Shown here in pieces: positions 16,733 to 24,085 of a stretch of DNA of 54,421 nt. The notes below the pieces were generated by a model. The model was not told where the DNA came from and did no database searches. It was given only the letters and a program-made list of their open reading frames with translations. The translations under genes and the position numbers were made by a program. Position 1 is the first letter of the stretch. Each line of letters begins with the position of its first letter. Source of the stretch: an uncultured Collinsella sp. (lineage in GTDB: Bacteria > Actinomycetota > Coriobacteriia > Coriobacteriales > Coriobacteriaceae); NCBI GenBank assembly GCA_900762325.1, contig CAAFGG010000007.1, positions 1 through 54,421 of the forward strand, written 5' to 3'.

Positions 16733-16762
16733 AAAAATGGCCGACTCATTGAGCCGGCCATT
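16733..16762 (-). terminator. Terminator or attenuator between rpmF and plsX
   Basis: Hairpin AATGGCCG/CGGCCATT (16736-16743 with 16755-16762), extended by a CTC/GAG pair. On the minus strand it is followed by TTTTTGT and then the plsX ribosome-binding site. It would partly uncouple plsX from rpmF transcription. Confidence 0.72.
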
Positions 16763-16802
16763 GTGGTTCCATTTGGAACGGCATCGCATCCAGAGTATAC
16801 CG

Positions 16803-16982
16803 TTACTCGGTAACGATAACCTCGCGGTCCTTGTAGAAACCGCAGCTGGGGCACACGTGGTGCGGAAGCTTGACAGCGCCGCAACGGGGGCACGTGGACT
16901 GAGCCGCAGCCGAAATCTTCATGTTGGCGGAACGACGGGTGTGAGTGCGGATACGACCCTGCTTTTGTTTAGGTACGGGCAT
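16803..16982 (-). CDS. rpmF: 50S ribosomal protein L32
   Basis: A 59-residue basic ribosomal protein of the large subunit. It starts MPVPKQKQGRIRTHTRRSAN, the characteristic L32 N-terminus. It keeps a zinc ribbon with Cys31, Cys34, Cys44 and Cys47 (CPRC and CPSC), so this is the zinc-binding form. GGAAGG precedes the ATG. It follows the DUF177 gene by 64 bp; DUF177-rpmF-plsX is a widely conserved cluster. Confidence 0.96.
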   Translation of the reverse strand: MPVPKQKQGRIRTHTRRSANMKISAAAQSTCPRCGAVKLPHHVCPSCGFYKDREVIVTE

Positions 16983-17046
16983 AGTGACCTTCCTTATGAA
17001 CTATCCAGTGTGGCGATTACGCGCAAGTAGCGATACTACCACAGTT

Positions 17047-17601
17047 TTACTCATCGAGCTTGAGATTCTTCAATGCTGCAAATGGATTTTCCGTGGCAGC
17101 GGCCCATTCTGCCTCTGCCTGTGCGGCGCAATCGCATTGCTCGACGTTGAGATTGCAACCGCAAGTGGGACACAGACCGCGGCAATCGGGCTTGCAGAGC
17201 ACCACAAACGGCGTGTCCATGACGACCGCGTCGTTGATGGGCTCACCCAGATCGACGATGCGGTCCTCACCCAGGAGCTCGTAGCCGTCCTCGAAGGCCT
17301 CGGGATCCTCGGGCTCCTCGAAGAGGTAGAACTCCTCGATCTCGCCGGCGATATCAAACGAAGCGGGCTCCAGGCAACGGTCGCACTCGCCGGTGGCGTG
17401 CGCGCGGACCATGCCCGTGAGCAAGACACCGGTACCGGCATTGGTAAAGACAACGTCGTAGTCGATGCCGTCCTGTAGCTGGTACTCCTTCTCGCCCACC
17501 GTGTAGGTGGCGACATCGACCTTGCCGGTCAACGGATACGAATCTCCGGGAAACTCAAGCTGCTCGGAAAGATCGACGGTAACGCTCGGGAACTCAGCCA
17601 T
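17047..17601 (-). CDS. DUF177 (YceD-like) domain protein
   Basis: A 184-residue protein of the DUF177/YceD family, which is almost always next to rpmF and is linked to large-subunit rRNA metabolism in other bacteria. An N-terminal beta-rich domain is followed by ECDRCLEP (Cys73, Cys76). A cysteine cluster follows at 136-149 (LCKPDCRGLCPTCGCN), probably a zinc site. The middle is very acidic (EEPEDPEAFEDGYE). The start ATG overlaps the upstream stop by one base (TAATG); an upstream in-frame extension is not supported. The extended cysteine cluster resembles the Gram-positive form of the family. The molecular activity is not established. Confidence 0.9.
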   Translation of the reverse strand: MAEFPSVTVDLSEQLEFPGDSYPLTGKVDVATYTVGEKEYQLQDGIDYDVVFTNAGTGVLLTGMVRAHATGECDRCLEPASFDIAGEIEEFYLFEEPEDPEAFEDGYELLGEDRIVDLGEPINDAVVMDTPFVVLCKPDCRGLCPTCGCNLNVEQCDCAAQAEAEWAAATENPFAALKNLKLDE

Positions 17602-18098
17602 TACCACTGACCATTCTGTTGGGCGGCACCCTCGTTGAGCTGCTGACGGCAACGGGTAACGGTGCCGGTCAGGCTCTTGAGGTTCTCCTCCAGATGCGTA
17701 AAGACCTGCTCTGCATAGTCCTCGGCAGCATAACGCGTCTCGCGCTCGTACTGCTGGGCACGATCGCGGATGTCGTCGGCCTGCTGCTGGGCTAAGCGGA
17801 CGATCTCCTGCTCACCGGCAATGGTGAGGGCCTGCTGCTGAGCGTCGGCGATGATGGAATCGGCCTGGGCGGCGGCGGAAGCCATAAGCTCCTCGCGCTC
17901 CTTAAGGATACGGCGGGACTTCTGCCACTCCTCGGGATAGCTCATGCGGATCTCGTCGAGGATGTTGAAGAACACGTCGGCGTCGATGACCTTGAACTGA
18001 GCGTTCTTGCCGAAAGGCGGCTTGGCTTCCTCGATCAGCCCTTCGAGCTCATCGACCAAGCTGACGATCCTATCGCCAGGAAAATTCTCGCCCGGCAT
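17601..18098 (-). CDS. Coiled-coil protein, DivIVA/ATPase-b-subunit-like
   Basis: A 165-residue soluble protein. After about 40 mixed residues it becomes an almost continuous amphipathic helix, residues 55-150 (WQKSRRILKEREELMASAAAQ onward), rich in Ala, Gln and Glu. Composition resembles ATP synthase b-subunit-like or DivIVA-like coiled coils. No transmembrane segment and no catalytic motif are visible. The start ATG 18098 has AAGGAGA upstream; an earlier in-frame ATG contains that site. It is translationally coupled to DUF177 and lies 68 bp after coaD. Its place between coaD and DUF177-rpmF suggests a conserved cell-growth role, but I cannot name it. Confidence 0.82.
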   Translation of the reverse strand: MPGENFPGDRIVSLVDELEGLIEEAKPPFGKNAQFKVIDADVFFNILDEIRMSYPEEWQKSRRILKEREELMASAAAQADSIIADAQQQALTIAGEQEIVRLAQQQADDIRDRAQQYERETRYAAEDYAEQVFTHLEENLKSLTGTVTRCRQQLNEGAAQQNGQW

Positions 18099-18166
18099 CC
18101 GGTCTCCTTTCATAGGTAACATATCATCGTGCTAGTTTACCACATGCCACCAGGCAATAAAAAACG

Positions 18167-18664
18167 TCACGAAAAGCGATGTCTGAGCGCTTCGACCACG
18201 TTGGGCGGGACAAACGTCGATACATCGCTGCCGAGTGAGGCGATCTGGCGAACGACCGAGCTCGAGATATAGCCGTACTGCGGCGCACTCATGACAAAGA
18301 TGGACTCCAGCTCGTTATCCAAGCGATAGTTGAGATCTGCCTGCTGCAGCTCGTACTCAAAGTCGGTCATGGCGCGCAGGCCCTTGACCACGGCCCCCGC
18401 CCCCTGCTCGCGAGCGAAGTCGACCAAGAGGCCGGTAAAGGGCAGGACCTCGACGCCGTCGATATCACCGAGCGCCTCGCGGGCCAGCGCCACGCGCTCA
18501 TCGAGCATAAACGTGGTACCCACACCGTTTTTACCCTGCGACTCGGCAACAGCGACGATCACACTGGGAAAGATGCGGCGGGCGCGGCGGATGACGTCGA
18601 TATGGCCAAACGTGATGGGATCGAAGGTGCCCGGGACGATCACGCGGTTGATGGTGTCATTCAT
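18167..18664 (-). CDS. coaD: Phosphopantetheine adenylyltransferase
   Basis: Catalyses the fourth step of coenzyme A synthesis: pantetheine phosphate plus ATP gives dephospho-CoA. 165 residues. The nucleotidyltransferase motif is PGTFDPITFGH (T-x-G-H type, His21), with a second motif ISSSVVRQIA (ISSS-x-x-R). A typical substrate loop QQADLNYRLDNELESIFVM is present. Start ATG 18664 has AGGAGG upstream and overlaps the end of rsmD by 8 bases, so the two are coupled, as in many bacteria. CoA-derived phosphopantetheine also modifies the ACP encoded downstream. Confidence 0.97.
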   Translation of the reverse strand: MNDTINRVIVPGTFDPITFGHIDVIRRARRIFPSVIVAVAESQGKNGVGTTFMLDERVALAREALGDIDGVEVLPFTGLLVDFAREQGAGAVVKGLRAMTDFEYELQQADLNYRLDNELESIFVMSAPQYGYISSSVVRQIASLGSDVSTFVPPNVVEALRHRFS

Positions 18665-19313
18665 GGTCGTCCTCCTGAAACGTCGTGGCATCGTTGTTGT
18701 GAGCATCGGTGCCAGCGCAATCTTCCTCACCATCGTTATCGCCGACCCAACGAAGCAGGTCGACCGAGGTAATGCCGTAGCGCTTCTCGCGCACGATCTC
18801 AAAGCCTGCCGGATGCGCGCCCGCATCGGCGGCGGCATGCTCAAACAGGGCATAAGCGCCAGGTGCAAGCAGACCCTGCTGAGCCAGCTTCTGCAGCAGC
18901 TCCTCGACCGGCTCGGCACCAAAAGCATAGGGCGGGTCGAGCAGGACCAGATCAAAGGGGCCGCCCGGCACACGACCGCGCGAGGCACTCGCCAGCATGT
19001 CGCCCGTTATCACGCGCCAACGCGCACGGTCACGGCAGAGCGACTCGATATTCTTGGTAATGAGCCGCGCGGCATTCCGATCGATCTCGAACGTCGTGAG
19101 CGAGCGGGCACCACGTGAGAGCATCTCTAACCCTAAGGCACCGGAGCCGCCAAAGGCGTCCAGCACGCGGACCTCGTCCAGATCGAAGTCGAATGCCGAC
19201 ATGACCATAGATGCGCATGCCTCGCGCACGCGATCGGTCGTGGGGCGGGTGACATCGCGACCACGGGGCTCCTCGATCTTACGACCGCGCCATTCGCCGC
19301 CGATGATTCTCAT
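18657..19313 (-). CDS. rsmD: 16S rRNA (guanine-N2)-methyltransferase RsmD
   Basis: SAM-dependent methyltransferase expected to modify G966 (E. coli numbering) of 16S rRNA during 30S assembly. 218 residues. It starts MRIIGGEWRGRKI, the family N-terminus. The SAM loop is LDAFGGSGALGLE at 51-63 and the catalytic motif DPPY at 126-129. The C-terminal 35 residues are acidic, His-rich and probably disordered. It overlaps recG by 4 bases upstream and coaD by 8 downstream; recG-rsmD-coaD is a conserved trio. Confidence 0.95.
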   Translation of the reverse strand: MRIIGGEWRGRKIEEPRGRDVTRPTTDRVREACASMVMSAFDFDLDEVRVLDAFGGSGALGLEMLSRGARSLTTFEIDRNAARLITKNIESLCRDRARWRVITGDMLASASRGRVPGGPFDLVLLDPPYAFGAEPVEELLQKLAQQGLLAPGAYALFEHAAADAGAHPAGFEIVREKRYGITSVDLLRWVGDNDGEEDCAGTDAHNNDATTFQEDDHE

Positions 19314-21487
19314 CCTCCGCTGACCTCCTTAAAAATGTGTCGATATCGCATGGCGACCGCATCGCGCAGGGGGCGCGTCGCCACGGAGTCAAGGTTGCAA
19401 GCATACCGCAAGAGCTCGACCGCGTCCAAATGGGCCCACTCGATCAGCTCCTCGTCGGCATCCAGGTCGACAAAGCGCAGGGTCACTCCGCCATGCTGGC
19501 GGTACCCCAGGATTTCGCCCTCGTGGCGCAGACGCAGGTCCATCTGGGCGAGCGTAAAGCCATCCGAGGTTTTTTCGAGCGATTGCAGGCGATCTTGTGC
19601 TGCCGAAGCGCCGCCGTTGCCCTTGGAGTGCGTCATGACCAGGCACGTGCCCGACACACTGCCACGGCCCACGCGACCGCGCAGCTGGTGCAGAGCAGCC
19701 AAACCAAAGCGCTCCCCGTTCTCGATGACCATGACGGTGGCGTTAGGCACGTCGACGCCCACCTCGACCACCGTAGTCGAGACGAGCACGTCAATCTCGC
19801 CACGCTTAAAGGCATCGATAACCTGGTCCTTCTCCCCCGCTGGCATGCGGCCGTGAAGGCGCTCGATGGCAAGACCCGGCAACGCCAGACGCAGGCGATC
19901 GAGCTCGGTCGCCGTATCGTGCAGCGGCACGGGGACCGTCACGCGGCCCTCGTCGTCGCGGGCGATACCGGGCACGTCCTCCAGATCATCGGCCGAGTCA
20001 CTCGGCTCCACGAGCGGGCAAATCACGTAGGCCTGCTGACCCTTTTCATGCGCCTCGCGGATGGCGCCATAGGCAAGGTCGCGACTCGACTCGGTAAGCA
20101 CGCGTGTCGTCACGCCAGCGCCAGGGACGGGCCGATGGCGGATGATACTCGTGTCCAGATCGCCGTAGACCGAAAGCGCCAGCGTACGCGGGATGGGCGT
20201 TGCCGTCATAACGAGCAGATCGGCACCGGGGCCCTTCGCGCGCAAGGCATTGCGTTGGCCGACGCCAAACCGGTGCTGCTCATCGATGACTACGAGCGAC
20301 AGATACTTAAACGCCACGTTATCCGAAAGGACCGCGTGGGTTCCAAAGAGGACGTCGAGCTCTCCCGATTCCAGCTGTGCATGGATGCGCTCGCGCTCTG
20401 CGGCCGGCGTGGCACCCGTCAGAAGCGCCCAAGACATGCCGGCCTGCGAGAGCAGAGGGCCGGTCTTATCGGCATATTGACGCGCCAGCACGCCCGTGGG
20501 CGCCATAACGCAGGCCTGTGTGCCGCTATCGGCAGCCACAGCCAGCGCGCAGGCGGCAACGGCGGTCTTACCGGTACCGACATCGCCCAGCAGCAGGCGG
20601 TTCATCACGCGCCCGCCATCGCACATATCGCGCAGGATGTCTTGGAACGCGGCCTCCTGCTCGTCGCTCAGCGAAAACGGCAGGGCCTGCTTGAGCGCGG
20701 CCAGGTGCTCGCCCGCGGCGTGGGCGTAGGGAGCGACTTCGACCAAGACACCGTCGTTGCGCAGGCGCAGCGCCAGCTGCAGGTAGAGGCACTCCTCGTA
20801 GGCAAGCCGTGCGCGCGCGATATCGCGCTCAGCCATGCTCGAGGGAAAATGGATCGATCGAAGCGCACGGGCATTGCTCATCAGGCGGCGCTTGACGCGT
20901 AAGCGTGCGGGAATCGGGTCGAAGGGATTGCCGACGACCTCGAGCGCGCCACTTACGATACGGCGCATCCATGCCTGACTCACGCCGTCACTCACGTAAT
21001 GGACCGGCAGGATAGTGCCCGCGGCGCGCCCTTCCTCAAGCTTTTCAAAGTGCGGTGAGGCCATCTGCTTAAAGCCGTAGGCAAACTCGACCTTGCCCAT
21101 TACGGCCAGGCGGTCGCCCTGCTTAAGCTGCTGGGCAATCCAGGGCTGGCGGAAAAAGGCGACCTGCAGCACGCCCGTCTCGTCAACGAGTGAGACCTCG
21201 GTCACCTGCATGCGCGGACGCGGCTGCTTTTGGACGATACGATCGACCGTGGCGATGATGGTACACACGGTACCGATGGGCGCCATCTCGATGGACCAGG
21301 AGCGCGTAAAGTCCAGGTATCGATGAGGGATATGGAGAAGGAGGTCCCCCACCGTCCGAATTCCCAGACGGCGAAGGGCCTCCTCACGTTTACCCGAAAC
21401 ATATTTGAGTCGCGCGATATCCTCGTCGAGCGCATTGCTCTGGGCAAAGCGCTCCGAGACGCGCGGCACGGAGCACAGTTCGGACAT
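19310..21487 (-). CDS. recG: ATP-dependent DNA helicase RecG
   Basis: Branch-migrating helicase that reverses stalled replication forks and processes recombination intermediates. 725 residues. The N-terminal wedge/OB domain covers about 60-200 (LLLHIPHRYLDF then VLQVAFFRQPWI). Helicase domain 1 has Walker A LLGDVGTGKTAVA (Thr where Ser is more common) and the DEQH box VIDEQHRFGVGQR, followed by TATPIPRTLALSVYGDLD. Domain 2 has HGRM and VVEVGVDVPNATVMVIE, then QLRGRVGRG. The TRG region is present (GFTLAQMDLRLRHEGEILGYRQHG). The start ATG has only a weak ribosome-binding site and lies 10 bp after fakA, so it may depend on coupling. Confidence 0.97.
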   Translation of the reverse strand: MSELCSVPRVSERFAQSNALDEDIARLKYVSGKREEALRRLGIRTVGDLLLHIPHRYLDFTRSWSIEMAPIGTVCTIIATVDRIVQKQPRPRMQVTEVSLVDETGVLQVAFFRQPWIAQQLKQGDRLAVMGKVEFAYGFKQMASPHFEKLEEGRAAGTILPVHYVSDGVSQAWMRRIVSGALEVVGNPFDPIPARLRVKRRLMSNARALRSIHFPSSMAERDIARARLAYEECLYLQLALRLRNDGVLVEVAPYAHAAGEHLAALKQALPFSLSDEQEAAFQDILRDMCDGGRVMNRLLLGDVGTGKTAVAACALAVAADSGTQACVMAPTGVLARQYADKTGPLLSQAGMSWALLTGATPAAERERIHAQLESGELDVLFGTHAVLSDNVAFKYLSLVVIDEQHRFGVGQRNALRAKGPGADLLVMTATPIPRTLALSVYGDLDTSIIRHRPVPGAGVTTRVLTESSRDLAYGAIREAHEKGQQAYVICPLVEPSDSADDLEDVPGIARDDEGRVTVPVPLHDTATELDRLRLALPGLAIERLHGRMPAGEKDQVIDAFKRGEIDVLVSTTVVEVGVDVPNATVMVIENGERFGLAALHQLRGRVGRGSVSGTCLVMTHSKGNGGASAAQDRLQSLEKTSDGFTLAQMDLRLRHEGEILGYRQHGGVTLRFVDLDADEELIEWAHLDAVELLRYACNLDSVATRPLRDAVAMRYRHIFKEVSGG

Positions 21488-21497
21488 GGGCAGTTGC

Positions 21498-23159
21498 CTA
21501 CTCGATCGAGAAGATCACGGGATAGAGCGGCTGCTCGCCACGATGGGCGTCGATCTCCAGATCGGGCTGAGCCTCATCGATAGCGTCGACGATCTCCTGG
21601 AAGGCCTCATCGGACAGTTCCTCGCCGGCCAGAATCGTCAGCGCGTCGCCCTCCTCTTCCTCCTGCATACGGTTGATGCAATCGAGCGTGACCTGCTTCA
21701 CGTCGGAGCCGACCACGTCGATGGAGCCGGCAATGATGCCCATGACGTCACCGGAGTGAATTGGCGAACCGTCGGAGGCACTGGAGTCGCGCACGGCGCG
21801 GGTGACCTCGCCATCGCGGACCTCGCTGATGGCGTCGACCATAGCGGCGACGGCATCCTCGAGCTCGGAATCGGGCAGGACCGCGAACAGCGCGGAGAAG
21901 GCCTGCGGAACGGTCTTAGTGGGAACGACGGCGACCTTCTTGTCGGTGCAGGCAGAGGCAGCGGCCTCGGCGGCCATGCGGATGTTGCCGTTGTTGGGCA
22001 GAATGATGACCGAGGTCGCGTTGACCTGGTCGACGGCGCCCAGCAGGTCTGCAGTCGAGGGATTCATGGTCTGGCCACCGGACACGATCACGTCAACGCC
22101 GAGGGACTTGAGGATGTCTGCCTCGCCGGAACCGGCGGCAACGGCGACAAAGCCCAGGGCCTTCGCGGGCTCGGCGGCCTTCTCCTGGTCCTCGTGGATC
22201 TTGGCGGTACGGTCGTGGGCCTCCATCTCCATGTTGTGGATAAAGACCTCGTAGATCTGGCCAAGCTGCAGCATGTGCTCGAGCACCAGGTTCGGGGTGT
22301 TGGAGTGCACGTGGATCTTGTAGTCGGGATATGCGCCCACGAGCAGCTCACAGTCGCCCATGGAACCCAGGAACTTAAGGCACTCGTCCTCGTCAAACGG
22401 GGCGTCGGCCTTAAAGAGGAACTCGTTGCAGTAGCGGAACTCCGAGCCCTCCCAATCGTCGTTGGCCTCGATCTCAACGCGGCCAAGAGCGGCATCGCGT
22501 GCAGAGCCAGCGGAATCGAACGTAGCGGAGAAATCCTCGACAACGGTGCTGCGACCAAGTGCTGCAGCCACAAAGTTCTCCAAGAAGATGGCAAAGCCGA
22601 AGGCGCCGGAGTCGACCACGCCGTTCTCTTTGAGGACGGGCAGCAGGTCGGGCGTGCGAGCGACGGACTGGTAGGCCTCGACGACGATGGCATCGAGCGC
22701 GTCCTCGGCCGAGAACTTCTTCTTTTCGCACTCGTCGGCCTTGGTCGAGACATCGCGCAGCACCGTGAGAATCGTGCCCTCGATGGGCTTACGGACGGCC
22801 TGGAAGGCGACCTTGACGGCGCGGCGGAAGGCGAAGGCGATGTTGGCGGACGTAATGGGCTCGTCGGCGGAGACAAGGCCCTCGGCCACACCGCGCAGGA
22901 TCTGCGAGGTAATGACGCCGGAGTTACCGCGGGCGCCCATCAGGGAGCCGTGGGTGATGGCGCCGGCAATGGCCTCCATGTCGGCATCGGCGGGAAGGGC
23001 GGAGAGCTCCTTGGTCACCGAGGCGAGCGTGAGCGACATGTTGGTGCCGGTGTCGCCGTCGGGTACGGGGAAGACGTTGAGCTTATTGATCTCCTCGGCC
23101 TTGTCAGAAACGGCAGCCGCAGCGATCGGAAAACAGGTGCGAATGGTCTTTGCAATCAT
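21498..23159 (-). CDS. fakA: DAK2-domain fatty acid kinase-type protein (FakA/YloV)
   Basis: A 553-residue homologue of FakA, the ATP-binding subunit that, with a FakB (DegV) partner, phosphorylates exogenous fatty acids. The Dak2 kinase domain begins at the N-terminus with KLNVFPVPDGDTGTNMSLTL (Asp residues coordinate Mg-ATP) and HGSLMGARGNSGVITSQILRG. The middle domain has a VDSGAFGFA segment. The C-terminal YloV domain contains VSGGQTMNPSTADLL and ILPNNGNIRMAA. It follows the Asp23-family gene yloU, the usual pairing. Acyl-phosphate made by Fak feeds the same pool as PlsX, encoded in the same gene block. The FakB partner is not in this window. Confidence 0.93.
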   Translation of the reverse strand: MIAKTIRTCFPIAAAAVSDKAEEINKLNVFPVPDGDTGTNMSLTLASVTKELSALPADADMEAIAGAITHGSLMGARGNSGVITSQILRGVAEGLVSADEPITSANIAFAFRRAVKVAFQAVRKPIEGTILTVLRDVSTKADECEKKKFSAEDALDAIVVEAYQSVARTPDLLPVLKENGVVDSGAFGFAIFLENFVAAALGRSTVVEDFSATFDSAGSARDAALGRVEIEANDDWEGSEFRYCNEFLFKADAPFDEDECLKFLGSMGDCELLVGAYPDYKIHVHSNTPNLVLEHMLQLGQIYEVFIHNMEMEAHDRTAKIHEDQEKAAEPAKALGFVAVAAGSGEADILKSLGVDVIVSGGQTMNPSTADLLGAVDQVNATSVIILPNNGNIRMAAEAAASACTDKKVAVVPTKTVPQAFSALFAVLPDSELEDAVAAMVDAISEVRDGEVTRAVRDSSASDGSPIHSGDVMGIIAGSIDVVGSDVKQVTLDCINRMQEEEEGDALTILAGEELSDEAFQEIVDAIDEAQPDLEIDAHRGEQPLYPVIFSIE

Positions 23160-23186
23160 GGGTATTTGAATCTCCGTTTTCGGATG

Positions 23187-23543
23187 CTAGTTCAGACGGC
23201 TCTTGAGCGCGTCGATATGGATGCCGATCTTAAGGCTGGCGGGATCGATTTGGGCAATCTCCTGCAGGGTAAAGGCAACGGAGCTCGAAAGGTTGTGGCA
23301 GACGGACTTCATGTTGACGCCGTTCTCGAGCACGACGTGAAGATCGACCGTAAGGCCGTTCTCGTCGGCGGAGACAAGCACGCCCTTGCGGAGGCGCTGA
23401 CCGGCAAGCAGGCGCACGCTCTCGGCGCCTTGGAGCTGCTCAGCCATACCGACGACGCCATAGCACGTCATCGCGGCATAACCGGCAATATCGGCAATAA
23501 CGTCGTTCGAGACGCTCAGGCTGCCGTTAATGGTCTCAGACAC
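23187..23543 (-). CDS. Asp23/Gls24 family envelope stress response protein
   Basis: A 118-residue Asp23/Gls24 (DUF322, YloU-like) protein. It contains GSLSVSNDVIADIAGYAAMTCYGVVGMA, a LRKGVLVSADENGLTVDLHVVLENG core and a C-terminal helix IGIHIDAL. The GTG at 23543 is preferred because AAGGAGA stands at 23549-23555; the upstream in-frame extension lacks a good site. Family members are linked to membrane or envelope homeostasis; the exact role is unknown. It heads the yloU-fakA-recG-rsmD-coaD run. A TAGAAT hexamer about 60 bp upstream is a possible -10, without a clear -35. Confidence 0.9.
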   Translation of the reverse strand: MSETINGSLSVSNDVIADIAGYAAMTCYGVVGMAEQLQGAESVRLLAGQRLRKGVLVSADENGLTVDLHVVLENGVNMKSVCHNLSSSVAFTLQEIAQIDPASLKIGIHIDALKSRLN

Positions 23544-23701
23544 AAGAATCTCCTTATCTGGTGCTCGCGGCACCATGTCGTGGGAGCAATCATTGCAATA
23601 TTCTACAACGACCGCGCCATGTTGAGGTGGTGGGTCGCGGGATTACATCCTCGACACGAAATGTTGATATGGCAACGTTCGAGTCAAGTGGTCGCGGCAT
23701 G

Positions 23702-23731
23702 AAAAAACCCGCCGCATAAGCGACGGGTTTT
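23702..23731 (-). terminator. Terminator of the tRNA-Asn pair
   Basis: Minus-strand hairpin AAAACCCGTCGC / GCGGCGGGTTTT followed by a T-run, 6 bp past the CCA end of the proximal tRNA-Asn. Classical intrinsic terminator. Confidence 0.88.
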
Positions 23732-23737
23732 ACAACC

Positions 23738-23812
23738 TGGCTCCCCGGGTAGGACTCGAACCTACAACAGCGCGGTTAACAGCCGCGTGCTCTACCATTG
23801 AGCTACCGAGGA
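23738..23812 (-). tRNA. tRNA-Asn (GTT), second copy in transcription order
   Basis: Seventy-five-nt cloverleaf on the minus strand. Acceptor stem TCCTCGG pairs with CCGGGGA, the D stem is GCTC/GAGC, and the anticodon loop CTGTTAA has anticodon GTT. The T arm carries TTCGAGT and the CCA end is encoded. It is identical to the neighbouring copy. Confidence 0.97.
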
Positions 23813-23846
23813 ATTTAAAAGCCCAGCGGAATGGGCTGAGAAATTC

Positions 23847-23921
23847 TGGCTCCCCGGGTAGGACTCGAACCTACAACAGCGCGGTTAACAGCCGCGTGCT
23901 CTACCATTGAGCTACCGAGGA
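23847..23921 (-). tRNA. tRNA-Asn (GTT), first copy in transcription order
   Basis: Same 75-nt sequence and fold as the copy at 23738-23812, anticodon GTT, CCA encoded. The two copies are separated by 34 bp and should be processed from one transcript that ends at the hairpin at 23702-23731. Confidence 0.97.
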
Positions 23922-24007
23922 ATAGGTGCGTGCTCTCAAGCAACGAAGTTTATTATACGGACGAATCAGCTTAGGGCAAGAACTTTTTTAAGAATTTTTC
24001 CGACCTA

Positions 24008-24031
24008 GTCATTGGGGACGTCCCCAATGAC
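24008..24031. repeat. Perfect 24-bp palindrome, shared core with 3700-3729
   Basis: GTCATTGGGGACGTCCCCAATGAC is perfectly self-complementary. Its 20-bp core differs by one base from the palindrome between cobO and the MATE gene 20 kb away. A dispersed repeat is the simplest explanation. Confidence 0.65.
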
Positions 24032-24037
24032 CACATG

Positions 24038-24074
24038 AAAGCGCCCCCAAGCGGATGTGCTTGAGGGCGCTTCT
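24038..24074 (-). terminator. Terminator of rpoD
   Basis: Hairpin GAAGCGCCCTCAAGC / GCTTGGGGGCGCTTTC on the minus strand, 12 bp past the rpoD stop, with a short T-containing tail. Confidence 0.82.
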
Positions 24075-24085
24075 TGCTTGCGAGG

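Noticed and set aside
21405..23702. 765-codon open frame antisense to fakA and yloU
   Set aside because: Covers several real genes on the other strand and has a low-complexity Gly/Val/Asp/Leu composition.
23738..23921. Integration site of a mobile element at tRNA-Asn
   Set aside because: The tandem tRNA genes are intact and no integrase or direct repeat of the tRNA end is seen in the neighbourhood.
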